From positions 1-64,000 of IMG/VR virus record IMGVR_UViG_3300030419_007002: DNA of 64,000 nt; one strand, written 5' to 3'. Shown here piece after piece: positions 15,872-24,729 of the stretch. The position numbers and the translations under genes are program-made. This DNA comes from a virus. Each line of letters begins with the position of its first letter. Within the stretch, counting starts at the first letter, position 1. The notes under the pieces are model-generated. The model did not search any database and was not told the DNA's origin. It saw only the letters and a program-made list of their open reading frames with translations.

Positions 15872-16013
15872 TCCATAATTCTTTGAAGTTCCTAAATAAA
15901 TGACTTAATATCCATTTAATACAACTTATTTTATTTTTTTGTTTAAGGCATCTAGGTATTACCCTTAGATTTATTTTAATTGAGTCCATTGGGCCCATCT
16001 CCTCGTTTTTCAT
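15864..16013 (-). CDS. Possible small protein (41-49 aa)
   Basis: Frame from ATG 16013 (49 aa) or, more likely, ATG 15989 (41 aa), which has GAGGAG 9 bases upstream; stop TGA 15864-15866. The peptide (DSIKINLRVIPRCLKQK, then CIKWILSHLFRNFKELWKK) is basic and amphipathic. It fills otherwise empty sequence. No family recognised. Confidence 0.45.
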   Translation of the reverse strand: MKNEEMGPMDSIKINLRVIPRCLKQKNKISCIKWILSHLFRNFKELWKK

Positions 16014-16054
16014 TGCTCTTTTCTTTCTTTATTTTTTGTAGTCGTAGTGGTAGT

Positions 16055-16825
16055 TCATACTGTCTTAAAATAGTTTTTTTCGTAGTCCCACATAACATCA
16101 TTCATGTCTTGGAAAGTTTCTATCTCACTGTCTTTGTTGCACATGTATTCATACATACTTCTATCCTTTGACCATTTAACTCCGTCCCAAAATTCAAAGC
16201 CAGCAAAGTCTCTTTTGTATATGCAGGTTTTTTCATAACCGGGCATCATGTAAAGGTATTTCATGCCGCAGTCTTTAGCCCATTGCGTTTCTTTTAAGAT
16301 GCTGTACTTACCCAATGAAACGCGGGGCTCGTGGTAGTCCCAGCAGAACTGCAACCCTGTGGCTGCGTTAGCGGTATTATAGGTTCTAACTAATGTCCAA
16401 GCCCTAAGTTCGCCTCGGTCATAATAATGAAAAACCAATTTATTATCTTGGTCTAATTCAACCTGATTTATGGGGCCTCCCTCGCCCAGATCGTCAGTAA
16501 AGCCTCTGTGCTTCATATATTTTTCATATACCTTTTGTATCTCCTCAAGGTCTGTCTCAGAATATTTTTTAATTTTTCTTGTTATTCTTTTGGCTCTTCT
16601 TAGAATCTTTCTGGTTTTTTTATTTTCCACTAAATCATTAACATTCAAGCGAACCTGCCTACCTTGAAACCAGCATCTAGGTTCTTCATCCGCCCATTCA
16701 TCAACAGCCCAACCTGTTTGCAGCGCGTGGTTTTCTTCTTCTGGTTTTACATGTGCATAAGCATTGCAATAAATTATGCTCATGTCTGTCATTTTACCTG
16801 TTATGTGGTGAAAAAATATTTTCAT
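16055..16825 (-). CDS. Arginyltransferase (ATE1)/GNAT-like acyltransferase
   Basis: A 256-residue protein. The second half, from FHYYDRGELRAWTLVRTY to SLGKYSILKETQWAKDCGMKYLYMMPGYEKTCIYKRDF, resembles the C-terminal domain of arginyl-tRNA-protein transferases: a G-x-Y-S-I-L-x-E helix, Y-L-Y strand, then a Gly-Tyr segment and Y-K-x-x-F. ATE enzymes move an amino acid from tRNA to a protein N-terminus and so mark it for degradation. The N-terminal Cys-rich region of true ATE1 is reduced to two Cys. A lipid II-type or FemX-like aminoacyltransferase is an alternative. It overlaps the upstream gene by 4 bases. Confidence 0.5.
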   Translation of the reverse strand: MKIFFHHITGKMTDMSIIYCNAYAHVKPEEENHALQTGWAVDEWADEEPRCWFQGRQVRLNVNDLVENKKTRKILRRAKRITRKIKKYSETDLEEIQKVYEKYMKHRGFTDDLGEGGPINQVELDQDNKLVFHYYDRGELRAWTLVRTYNTANAATGLQFCWDYHEPRVSLGKYSILKETQWAKDCGMKYLYMMPGYEKTCIYKRDFAGFEFWDGVKWSKDRSMYEYMCNKDSEIETFQDMNDVMWDYEKNYFKTV

Positions 16826-17064
16826 TTATCTTTTTTCCACGGCCTTGGATTTGTTTGGGGTTTTTCATTGTATGGTATACCGAAAGTTTCATTTCCGCAT
16901 ACTCTCAGGTCGTTAGAATCAAAATGTTTTACATAACCAGAGTCAGAAAGAAATACTACCCAAACGGTATTAAAATCTGGACTATAATCTATAACTAATT
17001 GAGCCCAGCCTTCACCCATAGGGGTTTCAACTGGAATAGGCGGATTCAACTGTATCATACTCAT
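16822..17064 (-). CDS. Hypothetical small beta-rich protein (80 aa)
   Basis: The sequence (MIQLNPPIPVETPMGEGWAQLVIDY, TVWVVFLSDSGYVKHFDSNDLRV) suggests a small SH3-like barrel. Starts at 17064 or at the second ATG, 17058. The promoter-like GTGTAAT motif lies 8-14 bases upstream. No family assigned. Confidence 0.6.
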   Translation of the reverse strand: MSMIQLNPPIPVETPMGEGWAQLVIDYSPDFNTVWVVFLSDSGYVKHFDSNDLRVCGNETFGIPYNEKPQTNPRPWKKDK

Positions 17065-17112
17065 CCTGCATGTAATTACACTACAAAAAACAGGATTACA
17101 TTTCCATCGCGT

Positions 17113-17328
17113 TTACTCTTCGGTATATTCTCTTTGAAAAATCTTAACGTCAGTTCTTCTGTCTTCTATGAAACCTTCGTCGTATAAATACTGTATCATA
17201 GATAAACAAAATGCTTCGTCGACTCGTTTTTGGGGGTCGTAAATATTTATTATTTTAGTCGCCCAATGATCAGTCTTTGAGAGACTATCCCTATGCTTAA
17301 TTTCTATATAAAATCCTAGATAAAGCAT
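17113..17328 (-). CDS. Hypothetical small protein (71-73 aa)
   Basis: Alpha-beta chain (MLYLGFYIEIKHRDSL, then CLSMIQYLYDEGFIEDRRTDVKIF); no family. An in-frame ATG at 17334 would add two residues. It is divergent from the gene at 17376, with a palindromic operator-like site between. Confidence 0.55.
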   Translation of the reverse strand: MLYLGFYIEIKHRDSLSKTDHWATKIINIYDPQKRVDEAFCLSMIQYLYDEGFIEDRRTDVKIFQREYTEE

Positions 17329-17346
17329 GGTCAATATTCTATTATA

Positions 17347-17368
17347 AATTACACTGCCATGTGTAATT
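17347..17368. promoter_or_regulatory. Operator-like palindrome between divergent genes
   Basis: AATTACAC-TGCCAT-GTGTAATT, a perfect 8-bp inverted repeat. GTGTAAT on each strand also resembles the promoter-like motif seen elsewhere in the window, so the site may be two overlapping divergent promoters. Confidence 0.5.
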
Positions 17369-17375
17369 ATATGTG

Positions 17376-17702
17376 ATGAATTTAATTATCGTGGACGAAC
17401 TTAGCTCGGACCCACCCTCTGAGGGTTTGTACTTCCGTTTTTTAACCATGGTGGCAAAAAAAGATTTAAATTACGACGTTTTGCTAGAGTCTGAGTCAGA
17501 AATGGTAGATATAAATTGGAAATTTCTAAAAAAGAGGGGCTGGTTTGATTTCGTGGATGACATTATTGTTCCCGAATGGAGGTTGGAGGGCGTCCGGGTC
17601 GATACAGATATTAATTATCCTATGACCATAAGAACTCCATACATTAGATGCGAAAATACACCTAACTTATTGGGGCAAATCAAAAGCTTAAGGGATATTT
17701 AG
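17376..17702 (+). CDS. Hypothetical protein on the opposite strand (108 aa)
   Basis: One of two plus-strand genes inside the minus arm. MNLIIVDELSSDPPSEGLYFRF, LLESESEMVDINWKFLKKRGWFDFVDDIIVPEW: this reads like a small HAD-like or nucleotide-fold protein without clear catalytic acids. ATG at 17376 (a GTG lies in frame 3 bases earlier). The stop overlaps the stop of the convergent 807-residue gene by 3-4 bases. Confidence 0.6.
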   Translation: MNLIIVDELSSDPPSEGLYFRFLTMVAKKDLNYDVLLESESEMVDINWKFLKKRGWFDFVDDIIVPEWRLEGVRVDTDINYPMTIRTPYIRCENTPNLLGQIKSLRDI

Positions 17703-20122
17703 CTTTCTACTCTTTCTTTCGCCTTATAAAAGAAAACTCGTTCGTGGTTTATTGGAGATGCCAGTAGGATTGCTGGTTTAACATCTTGAATTTTAGTTAA
17801 TTGGAATATGTGAGACATCCATGTTTGCTCGAATGGGTGACTCCATGTTTCGTCTAAAAACATTTTTTTGTTTCCCTCCTTGCTAACTATCTGCGGCCAG
17901 TTAGAATAGTAAACCTCACCGTCTATGTACGGAAGACCCTCTAAGCTTTTTATCTCGTTGAACGTGGTGCGGGGGCAGTTATCGTCTAGTCCTAATGTGG
18001 GTAGCTTGTTGTAGTTTGGCCAGTACTCCTCTCTTTTTTCTTGAGGGACGTTATACCAAGCCCATTGGGTTGCATTATCTCCATAGAATTCGGTAAAAGA
18101 TAATTTAAGAAAATCATATTCTTCTTTCAGCATTATCTTTATGCATTTTTCGTATAGGTCTTTTACGTAGTTATTGAATCCATTTTTGCAAACGGTACTA
18201 GTCAGGCTAGAATCGGTCGGCGGGTATAGCATCATGTCATCTTCAAGCCAAAACATAAACTCCGAATCAGACTCGGCGAAATGTTCTGCCGCTCTCTGTC
18301 TACCTCCACATATACCTAAATTTCCTTCTTTTATTTGCTCGAAGTCGTAGGCTTTGCATATTTTTTCGTATTTTTTATCTAAAGACTTTTTAGTTGAATT
18401 GTTTACTAAAACTTTTTTTAAGTTCGGGTCTTTTAAGAATCCCTCATGTGCTTCGTAGGAGTCTAATAGTAGCTGCAGTTGATCCGGGGAATTAAAAGTT
18501 ATTATATAGAGCGAGCATTTTATACCAGTAATATCTATTATCCTGTTTTGTTTTCTGGCTAATTTTATTGAGTCCTCTAGCTCCGCCTTACCCTCTAGTA
18601 TGTCCTCAAAAAATTTATTTATGAATCCGTTTTCTTCGATCATGAACCTGTCGAAGATCTGCGGGTTGAGGTACGTCATCAGGGTGAATATGCTTTCCTC
18701 TGTACCCATATGCCCCTCTTTTAGGGTTGACTCTAGTAAGTAATAATAGAAGCCGTTAGCCTCTGCTATGTGTTCTTTTCTTCCTCCAAAGAAGCCCCCT
18801 CTTGCTACCCAGCTGACATGCTTTGTCTCTGCGTACCTATCCATTGCTGCCTTTTCGAATCCGTGTATTTCGGATTGCGTCTCGTAAGGAAAGCATAAAA
18901 ATAGAAACTTATCCAAGAAGGGCTCTACCTTAGGTATTATTTCATGCTTCGTCCAGTAGCCTTCGTGAACTGTACTGGTTATTCCTCCATCTACCCAAAC
19001 GAAATAATCCGTACCGAACGGATCCATTATAGACGCATCATTTAGCATGAACATTTTGCTCATAACCATCGGATTGTATAGCTCCATGGTTGCCTGAGTG
19101 CTTTGCTCTAGCCAAGACGCTTGTTCTTTCCAAGATTTTCTTTTTCTTATCTTTTGTACTTCTTTGTAGAAGGGGAATTTTTTAAAATCAGAAACCTCCT
19201 TTATTGAAACTACTGTATTGTGTTCGGATCTATGCTCCCAGACTATGTGCTCATATTTCTTTTCTATGTATATGTACATAGGGGAGTCTGTTTTTAGTAA
19301 TTTAATAAAATTATCTATATAAAAATCAAAACCCCTTTTGAAGCCTTCTCCGGCCTTGTCTCTTTTAAGATCCCATATACCGGTAACAATGGTGGTTTTG
19401 CCCTTGTCGAAGTCTGAGCTATTGCCCTGAGTCGATGGGGCAAAATATAAATCTGAGCTTCCTTTGTAAAACTCATTACAGGTAAAGCCTTCCTCGTTAA
19501 AAAGGGCGAGTATCCGGTGGTTGCTGAGGTAGTCTCTGCCTGACTTGCCGTTTGCTGACTCAAAAACAATTACTGGTTTCTGTTCCGATTTTCTTAGGAA
19601 ATCTAGGACTCCTTTTAAAACTAAATAGTCTGCCCCCTCGCAATCTATTTTAATTAAATCAATATCTTCTTTATAGTTTACGTTTATTAAGCTTTCGTTT
19701 ACTAGTTCGTCAAAATTGTAAAAGGTTTTCTCCTGTCCTTCGCCTTCTGAGCATATCTTGTCTAGCCCTAGGTTTAAGTCTTTCTCGTCGACTTCGCCTT
19801 CTCTTGTTGCTGTGTGGAAGTATATATTTTTTGTTTCATCTAATAAGCCGTAGTTGTATACGTCTACCTTCTTATTTCTCGAGAGATTCTTTTTGGAGAA
19901 CTTGAATAGATCAATTGATGGCTCTAATAAAATTCCTTTGTTTATTTTTATTTTTTTAGATAAGTTAACGAAAAACTTACCCGTATTACTACCTATGTCT
20001 ATTACGCTATAGGATTTTTTCTTTGGTAAAACTTCAGAAATTTGATGGATCAATGAGTCTATGTGTCTGTCTTGCTCTTTGTGCCACCTCCTGATTAGCT
20101 CTGTTCTTTTTTTAGATGTCAT
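17699..20122 (-). CDS. Three-domain FkbM methyltransferase / HtrL-like / glycosyltransferase fusion
   Basis: An 807-residue protein. Residues 1-210: FkbM-type SAM methyltransferase (YSVIDIGSNTGKFFVNLSKK, then EDIDLIKIDCEGADYLVLKG). Residues about 240-500: WlaTC/HtrL-type glycosyltransferase (TTIVTGIWDLKRDKAGEGF, YFVWVDGGIT, WVARGGFFGG). Residues about 535-807: GT2-like domain (CSLYIITFNSPDQLQLLLDS, NNST, then FWLEDDMMLYP as the acidic metal motif). It could transfer two sugars and add a methyl cap to one glycan. The start overlaps the carbamoyltransferase end by 11 bases. The domain order is continuous with no frameshift. Confidence 0.8.
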   Translation of the reverse strand: MTSKKRTELIRRWHKEQDRHIDSLIHQISEVLPKKKSYSVIDIGSNTGKFFVNLSKKIKINKGILLEPSIDLFKFSKKNLSRNKKVDVYNYGLLDETKNIYFHTATREGEVDEKDLNLGLDKICSEGEGQEKTFYNFDELVNESLINVNYKEDIDLIKIDCEGADYLVLKGVLDFLRKSEQKPVIVFESANGKSGRDYLSNHRILALFNEEGFTCNEFYKGSSDLYFAPSTQGNSSDFDKGKTTIVTGIWDLKRDKAGEGFKRGFDFYIDNFIKLLKTDSPMYIYIEKKYEHIVWEHRSEHNTVVSIKEVSDFKKFPFYKEVQKIRKRKSWKEQASWLEQSTQATMELYNPMVMSKMFMLNDASIMDPFGTDYFVWVDGGITSTVHEGYWTKHEIIPKVEPFLDKFLFLCFPYETQSEIHGFEKAAMDRYAETKHVSWVARGGFFGGRKEHIAEANGFYYYLLESTLKEGHMGTEESIFTLMTYLNPQIFDRFMIEENGFINKFFEDILEGKAELEDSIKLARKQNRIIDITGIKCSLYIITFNSPDQLQLLLDSYEAHEGFLKDPNLKKVLVNNSTKKSLDKKYEKICKAYDFEQIKEGNLGICGGRQRAAEHFAESDSEFMFWLEDDMMLYPPTDSSLTSTVCKNGFNNYVKDLYEKCIKIMLKEEYDFLKLSFTEFYGDNATQWAWYNVPQEKREEYWPNYNKLPTLGLDDNCPRTTFNEIKSLEGLPYIDGEVYYSNWPQIVSKEGNKKMFLDETWSHPFEQTWMSHIFQLTKIQDVKPAILLASPINHERVFFYKAKERVES

Positions 20123-21752
20123 TTTTAGATATAATCCTATCTTCTATTACTACAGAGTCTAAACCATGCTCTAGCATAAGTATTGATTCTTGTATAGTAG
20201 AGACTATGGGTTTTCCGTTAACGTTTAGTGACGTATTTAGTAATACTCCGTGGTCATTTATTTTATTAAAATGAGTTAGTAAGTCGTATAGCCATGGGTT
20301 TTGATCCCTCGTGACCGTCTGTACTCTAGCTGTTCCATCAATGTGAGTAATTGACGCCAGTCTTTTCTTCCACTTTTTCTTAACTTTACAGGCGTAAGAC
20401 ATGAACCTCGACTCCCCTTCGAAAACAAAATATTTATTTACATCCTCCAGTCTAACGACTGGGGCAAAAGGCCTGAACCACTCCCTGTGCTTGACGTTAT
20501 CGTTAAGTTTTTCTTTCATTCCTTCTACAGATGGGTTGCACAGAATACTTCTATTTCCTAGCGCTCTTGGTCCATGCTCCGCTTTGCCTCTGGATACCCC
20601 AATGATATCCCCTTCTTTAAGTTTCGCGGCTAAGTCGCTTAGGTTAACGTCGGAAACAGCGCTTTCGTTTCCGTGAGAAAGCAGATTAAGCCCCATTATT
20701 GACAAATAAGAATCTTTATCTAGCAAGGGGAGTCCTGCATACGTCGCATCGAATCTTTTATCTGGCCTAAGGTATCCAAGGAGCATTCCTAAGGGTAGTC
20801 CGCAATCACTGCTATTGGGCGCGATGAACATGGGCCTCTTGAACTCATCTTTTATTCTCGTATTCAAGGATATATTAAGCGCACATCCACCAGTCAAAAT
20901 TATAGGAAGGTCTGGGTATTTTTCTATATATGGCCTAGTATATTTCAGGAATACATTTTCGAAAGCTCTTTGAGATGTCGCGGCTACGTCATATTCGATT
21001 TGCCCTTCGAGCCGTTGCTCTTCATCAAAAATTATGTTGGTGTTTTCTGTAAGTTTATCCAGCTTTTTCTTGTAAAAAAAATCATCTTCTTGGTTAAGTA
21101 GGTTGGCGTGCATGGGGCAATCGTAAAAGTCCTCAAAAAATGGCAGCCATCTCTCGATTACCTGTCCGAAAGCTTCTAGCCCCATGATTTTTCCAGAGTA
21201 AACTAGGTTACCTTCGGATAATGTTTCTTGGGATATGTCAGAAAAGAAATGCCCAAAAACCATGTATGGAAAACCTAAGTTAACCATAAAATAATTTCTT
21301 ATTAAGTTTACTCCTTTTTTTCTGTCAGCTAAATAAATATTAAATTGGCCATCGTTTCCGCCCCCATCATAAGAAATGACGAGCGCCTCTAGAAAATCTG
21401 ATTGATAAAAGGAACCGTTCGCATGACTTTCGTGATGGTTACAAAGGATAGCTTTATCGTGGTCTACTAAATCTAGTAAGTCTAATCTCTGCTCGCCTAT
21501 AACGTAATCCGCGCTTTGATGTAAACAGGTATCGAACCTTGAAGGGAGATTGTATTTTCTTTGGAGAAATTCCAAGCAGCTTTGGAAAGAGAAGGCTATC
21601 TTGTCTTGGTGAGGTATTTTGTATTGACAGAAGCCGGAGTTTTTCATCCCGAAGAATTTTTCAGCTTCCAATACATAAAAGGATCCGTCATGGTAGGCTG
21701 CTATGCCTCCATTATGTGATCCGTGTATAGAAATAACTGACTCATTCTTCAT
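20112..21752 (-). CDS. Carbamoyltransferase (NodU/CmcH family)
   Basis: A 546-residue enzyme that moves a carbamoyl group from carbamoyl phosphate, through carbamoyl-adenylate, to a hydroxyl of a sugar or antibiotic. N-terminal Kae1-like part: SIHGSHNGGIAAYHDG, CNHHESHANGSFY (metal-binding His pair), VISYDGGGNDG, TGGCALN. C-terminal YrdC-like part: GEDIIG-type ATP loop, SRGKAEHGPRALGNRSIL, KHREWFRPFAP, GTARVQTV, LNTSLNVNGKPIV. All hallmark residues are present and the length is normal. It sits between two glycosyltransferase genes, so the acceptor is probably a sugar of the same glycan. Confidence 0.93.
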   Translation of the reverse strand: MKNESVISIHGSHNGGIAAYHDGSFYVLEAEKFFGMKNSGFCQYKIPHQDKIAFSFQSCLEFLQRKYNLPSRFDTCLHQSADYVIGEQRLDLLDLVDHDKAILCNHHESHANGSFYQSDFLEALVISYDGGGNDGQFNIYLADRKKGVNLIRNYFMVNLGFPYMVFGHFFSDISQETLSEGNLVYSGKIMGLEAFGQVIERWLPFFEDFYDCPMHANLLNQEDDFFYKKKLDKLTENTNIIFDEEQRLEGQIEYDVAATSQRAFENVFLKYTRPYIEKYPDLPIILTGGCALNISLNTRIKDEFKRPMFIAPNSSDCGLPLGMLLGYLRPDKRFDATYAGLPLLDKDSYLSIMGLNLLSHGNESAVSDVNLSDLAAKLKEGDIIGVSRGKAEHGPRALGNRSILCNPSVEGMKEKLNDNVKHREWFRPFAPVVRLEDVNKYFVFEGESRFMSYACKVKKKWKKRLASITHIDGTARVQTVTRDQNPWLYDLLTHFNKINDHGVLLNTSLNVNGKPIVSTIQESILMLEHGLDSVVIEDRIISKNDI

Positions 21753-23061
21753 TTAAGATAACTGCGTCTAAGATCTTCGGAGTGTCCTGTTCGTGTACCG
21801 AATCTGGGTAAATTCTACCGGACAATTTCTCCATCCAATCTTTAGACTTACTGTGGGGCCATACCACCCATTCAAACGGCTTAACTTCCGTTTCGAACTC
21901 CCTGAATATCTTTATATAACCATCTGGGTCGTTGTACAGGTGGGGCATATCTTCTGCGGTTACGTCTTGCCTATGTATGGTGTTGCCTTCTTTATCGTGA
22001 AACGCTACCGCCCAGAAGTCATAATCTTTCTCGGGTACTTGATTCTTATCAAGGTCTATGCAGTGTTTAAATATCTTCATGAAGGAGGCTTGCCACTCTT
22101 CTTCATTATTGTAAACTGCTGGGTTCGGGGGGTAATTCTCGTCTTTAGTCCATTTTTGTATAGCTCTTTTTCCAAAGTTTAAACCGGAATAAACTTCATA
22201 TTGCCTTAAGGTTCTGTCTGTGCCCCAGCCATACTTTCCGAAATCAATGTCATTGACTAACCCATCCATTTCAAAGAGGGTTCTGTTTCTTCGGTGTGAT
22301 GACTCGTTCTTCCTCCCCCAGTCTGAATCATCATCCCATTGTTTTGTCCTTCCTTTTCTGGTGTATTCGTGCCAAACAACCACTTTATGCGGGTGGAATA
22401 GGTCGTAGCCATGGGTGTAGGCTCTGGCGGATATGCTGATTTCTTCTCCGTGGAAGTAGTATTCTGGGTCGTGCTGTACTTCCTCACTGAATTTGCCCCA
22501 AGTAAAGCAGAAATGAGCAGAATAAAATCTAGCAGGAACAGGATATTTCAGTTCTTTAAAGTTCTCTATGGTTGAAGGCATGAAGAATACAGCGCCCTCT
22601 GGAATGAATCTATCAAAATTCATTTGCCAAGGCTCGTTCACCCTTTCCTCTGGGTCTTTTCTTGGGTTGTAGGATGGGATATAGGCTGTGAGTAAGGGTT
22701 TCTGGTAACCTAGGTCTACTAGGCTGTGGAACATTTCTTTAAGCTCTGTATCCCAATTCTTTATGAATCTGTGATGGGAGTCCAACTGTAGGGTATAAGT
22801 CTCCCCTTCGTATAATTGCTGTATTTGATTCCTCGCCCAGCAGGTGCCTTTTGTTTCGTCATGGGGTACTTCTATTATCCTAAACCTTTTATCATCTTTA
22901 TATTCTTTTAGGTCATCAAATTTATCATCTGGGTGAAACTGCCTACATATACCGAAAACTAAATCATCAGGTTTCTCGGCGTTCTCGATACAATCTTTTA
23001 ATGTGGGTAGGAGTTCTGGGTCCCTGTAGCTCGCTATCTGTATAAAAATTTGATCGGACAT
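21742..23061 (-). CDS. Glycosyltransferase, Skp1 GlcNAc-transferase-like (GT60 type)
   Basis: A 439-residue protein. IFIQIASYRDPELLPTLKDCIENAEKPDDLVFGICRQ at the start, then GTCWARNQIQQLYEGETYTLQLDSHHRF (the D-S-H metal motif) and FFHGEEISISARAYTHGYDLFHPH are typical of the polypeptide N-acetylglucosaminyltransferase family that modifies hydroxyproline in Skp1; bacterial and viral homologues exist. The final 130 residues are less conserved. It heads the unit with the carbamoyltransferase and the three-domain enzyme. Confidence 0.85.
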   Translation of the reverse strand: MSDQIFIQIASYRDPELLPTLKDCIENAEKPDDLVFGICRQFHPDDKFDDLKEYKDDKRFRIIEVPHDETKGTCWARNQIQQLYEGETYTLQLDSHHRFIKNWDTELKEMFHSLVDLGYQKPLLTAYIPSYNPRKDPEERVNEPWQMNFDRFIPEGAVFFMPSTIENFKELKYPVPARFYSAHFCFTWGKFSEEVQHDPEYYFHGEEISISARAYTHGYDLFHPHKVVVWHEYTRKGRTKQWDDDSDWGRKNESSHRRNRTLFEMDGLVNDIDFGKYGWGTDRTLRQYEVYSGLNFGKRAIQKWTKDENYPPNPAVYNNEEEWQASFMKIFKHCIDLDKNQVPEKDYDFWAVAFHDKEGNTIHRQDVTAEDMPHLYNDPDGYIKIFREFETEVKPFEWVVWPHSKSKDWMEKLSGRIYPDSVHEQDTPKILDAVILNEE

Positions 23062-23157
23062 TTTATTAAGTATTGTCAGGTGTTACTGGTTCAAAATATA
23101 TTAGATAATATAAAGTATTATTTCTAGAAAAACGTACATTTTTTTTGATAATGGTTA

Positions 23158-23700
23158 GTGTTGAGTATACTCAAGAAAAAGGTACCAGTGGATATAAAGA
23201 ATTGCTCATTGCTTATATTGGCTATGTTGCTGTCTTGGTATCTCTTCGTCGGGTATAAATATAGTTTTGTGTTAAATTGGGGCGAGAGTATGGTTCCTAC
23301 TTACGAAGACCGGGAAATTATAATCGTTCAAAATAAATATACGCTAGGAGATTACTGGCGTCCGGACAGGTATGACAATATAATTATACGGGTGGATGGA
23401 GAAAGGTTAAGTAAAAGGGTATTGGCTCTGGAGGGCGAGTATGTTCGGATCAGGCACGGGAAAGTATATATAAACGAAAAGAAAAGGGAAGATCCATATG
23501 GGGCAGGGCATATCATTTACTGGACAGAGCCAGAGGAAATAAGGAAAAAGAAGCCCGAGGAGGAGTGGCTATTCTTGAATGTAGATCAAGACGTAGGGCT
23601 GGTTCCGCCCGGGTATGTGTTTGTCATGGGCGATAATAGGAAGATAAGCTGGTACGGCATGATTAGGATCGAGGATATTAAGGCTTTAGTTATTTTTTAA
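23158..23700 (+). CDS. Signal peptidase I (S26 family)
   Basis: A 180-residue membrane protease that removes signal peptides on the outer face of the inner membrane. Membrane anchor at residues 17-35; catalytic Ser in GESMVPT (S44); catalytic Lys in LSKRVLALEGE (K86); box E-like MGDNRKISWYGMI near 156. It is shorter than E. coli LepB, as in Gram-positive or minimal forms. Start is GTG at 23158 (TTG at 23161 also possible). Plus strand between two minus genes; the stop overlaps the convergent neighbour by 4 bases. It may process the phage's own secreted proteins (8392, 25218, 55768). Confidence 0.88.
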   Translation: MLSILKKKVPVDIKNCSLLILAMLLSWYLFVGYKYSFVLNWGESMVPTYEDREIIIVQNKYTLGDYWRPDRYDNIIIRVDGERLSKRVLALEGEYVRIRHGKVYINEKKREDPYGAGHIIYWTEPEEIRKKKPEEEWLFLNVDQDVGLVPPGYVFVMGDNRKISWYGMIRIEDIKALVIF

Positions 23701-24686
23701 TTAAGTAATTCGATTGAGAGCTCGCCTTCCCCGTAGCGAGCGCGCTTCGTTAAGTCTACTGTGCTGTCTATCACTTTGCCTATCGGTACCTTAGAAAATA
23801 ATTCATCCCGTATACCGTAACTCTTTACCCAATTATAAAACTGATTTTTGTTAAAGCATTCATAATGTTCATTATTGGGATGAATTGTCAAGCCGCCGTT
23901 TATGTGCTCTATGTTCCGTATGTCGAACTCTGAGGGGTCATCTAGGTTTGCGAAGCAGGTCTCGTAATCCTTTCCTCCGATGGATTTGAGTATTGATACA
24001 TTGCATTCTTCGTAATTATCTGGAAAGCTAGATATTAGTTCTTCGTAGCTTACTTCTTTTAGTGAGTCCATAAATATGCTTTTTATGCATGTTCCTTCAT
24101 CGTTAAAAAGGCGGGGTCTACTCCAATTTATATTAGCAACTAAGGGATATTTACCTGTCCTTTCTTTGTGTTCGTTACAGATGGAATCTATGGTCGGGCT
24201 GTGAGAAGAGTTTTCGTATTCGTGGACGTAATGATTGATGTTGTGTAGCTGTTCTTGAAAAACATTAATATCAATAACTCGGAACTGGGCGTCAGTGTTA
24301 TCAGTCGTCCATTTTCTTAGTATCGGTGAGCCTATTAACTTAGATTCTGCTAATTGATCCTGTGTTAACTCATGGTGCCAGCAGTGTTCGGTTATTGACC
24401 CTGTGGTGAAGCATCTATGTATTCTGTTGGTTTGCGCCCAAGGCATGCCTAGGTATGCCTTGTATGGGAATTTTTTTCCATCTATTATTTTGTTAAGCTC
24501 TGCTATTGATTCGTTTATTTTTTGTGCATAGCTATCGCGTTTGCCAGAGAGGCCTGCGGCTTCTTCCTCGCTTGGGTGGTAATTTATTGAATTTACTCCC
24601 GCTACAGGAGGTATTCCATGACTCTTGAAGACGTTGTAAGCGCTAATCCACCTCTCCACGACTGGGGTCTCTAGTAGTTCTATCAT
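23697..24686 (-). CDS. Hypothetical protein (329 aa)
   Basis: No family recognised. Many aromatic, His and Asn residues (YLGMPWAQTNRIHRCF, EHCWHHELTQDQL, NINHYVHEYENS), a PLVANINWSRPRLF segment, and no membrane helix. It may be a metal-binding or structural protein. It is downstream of the small gene at 24730 and ends tail-to-tail on the signal peptidase gene. Confidence 0.65.
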   Translation of the reverse strand: MIELLETPVVERWISAYNVFKSHGIPPVAGVNSINYHPSEEEAAGLSGKRDSYAQKINESIAELNKIIDGKKFPYKAYLGMPWAQTNRIHRCFTTGSITEHCWHHELTQDQLAESKLIGSPILRKWTTDNTDAQFRVIDINVFQEQLHNINHYVHEYENSSHSPTIDSICNEHKERTGKYPLVANINWSRPRLFNDEGTCIKSIFMDSLKEVSYEELISSFPDNYEECNVSILKSIGGKDYETCFANLDDPSEFDIRNIEHINGGLTIHPNNEHYECFNKNQFYNWVKSYGIRDELFSKVPIGKVIDSTVDLTKRARYGEGELSIELLN

Positions 24687-24729
24687 TACCTCCCCGTGAG
24701 AGAAGGTGAGTTTTATGTATTTTTGTTTT

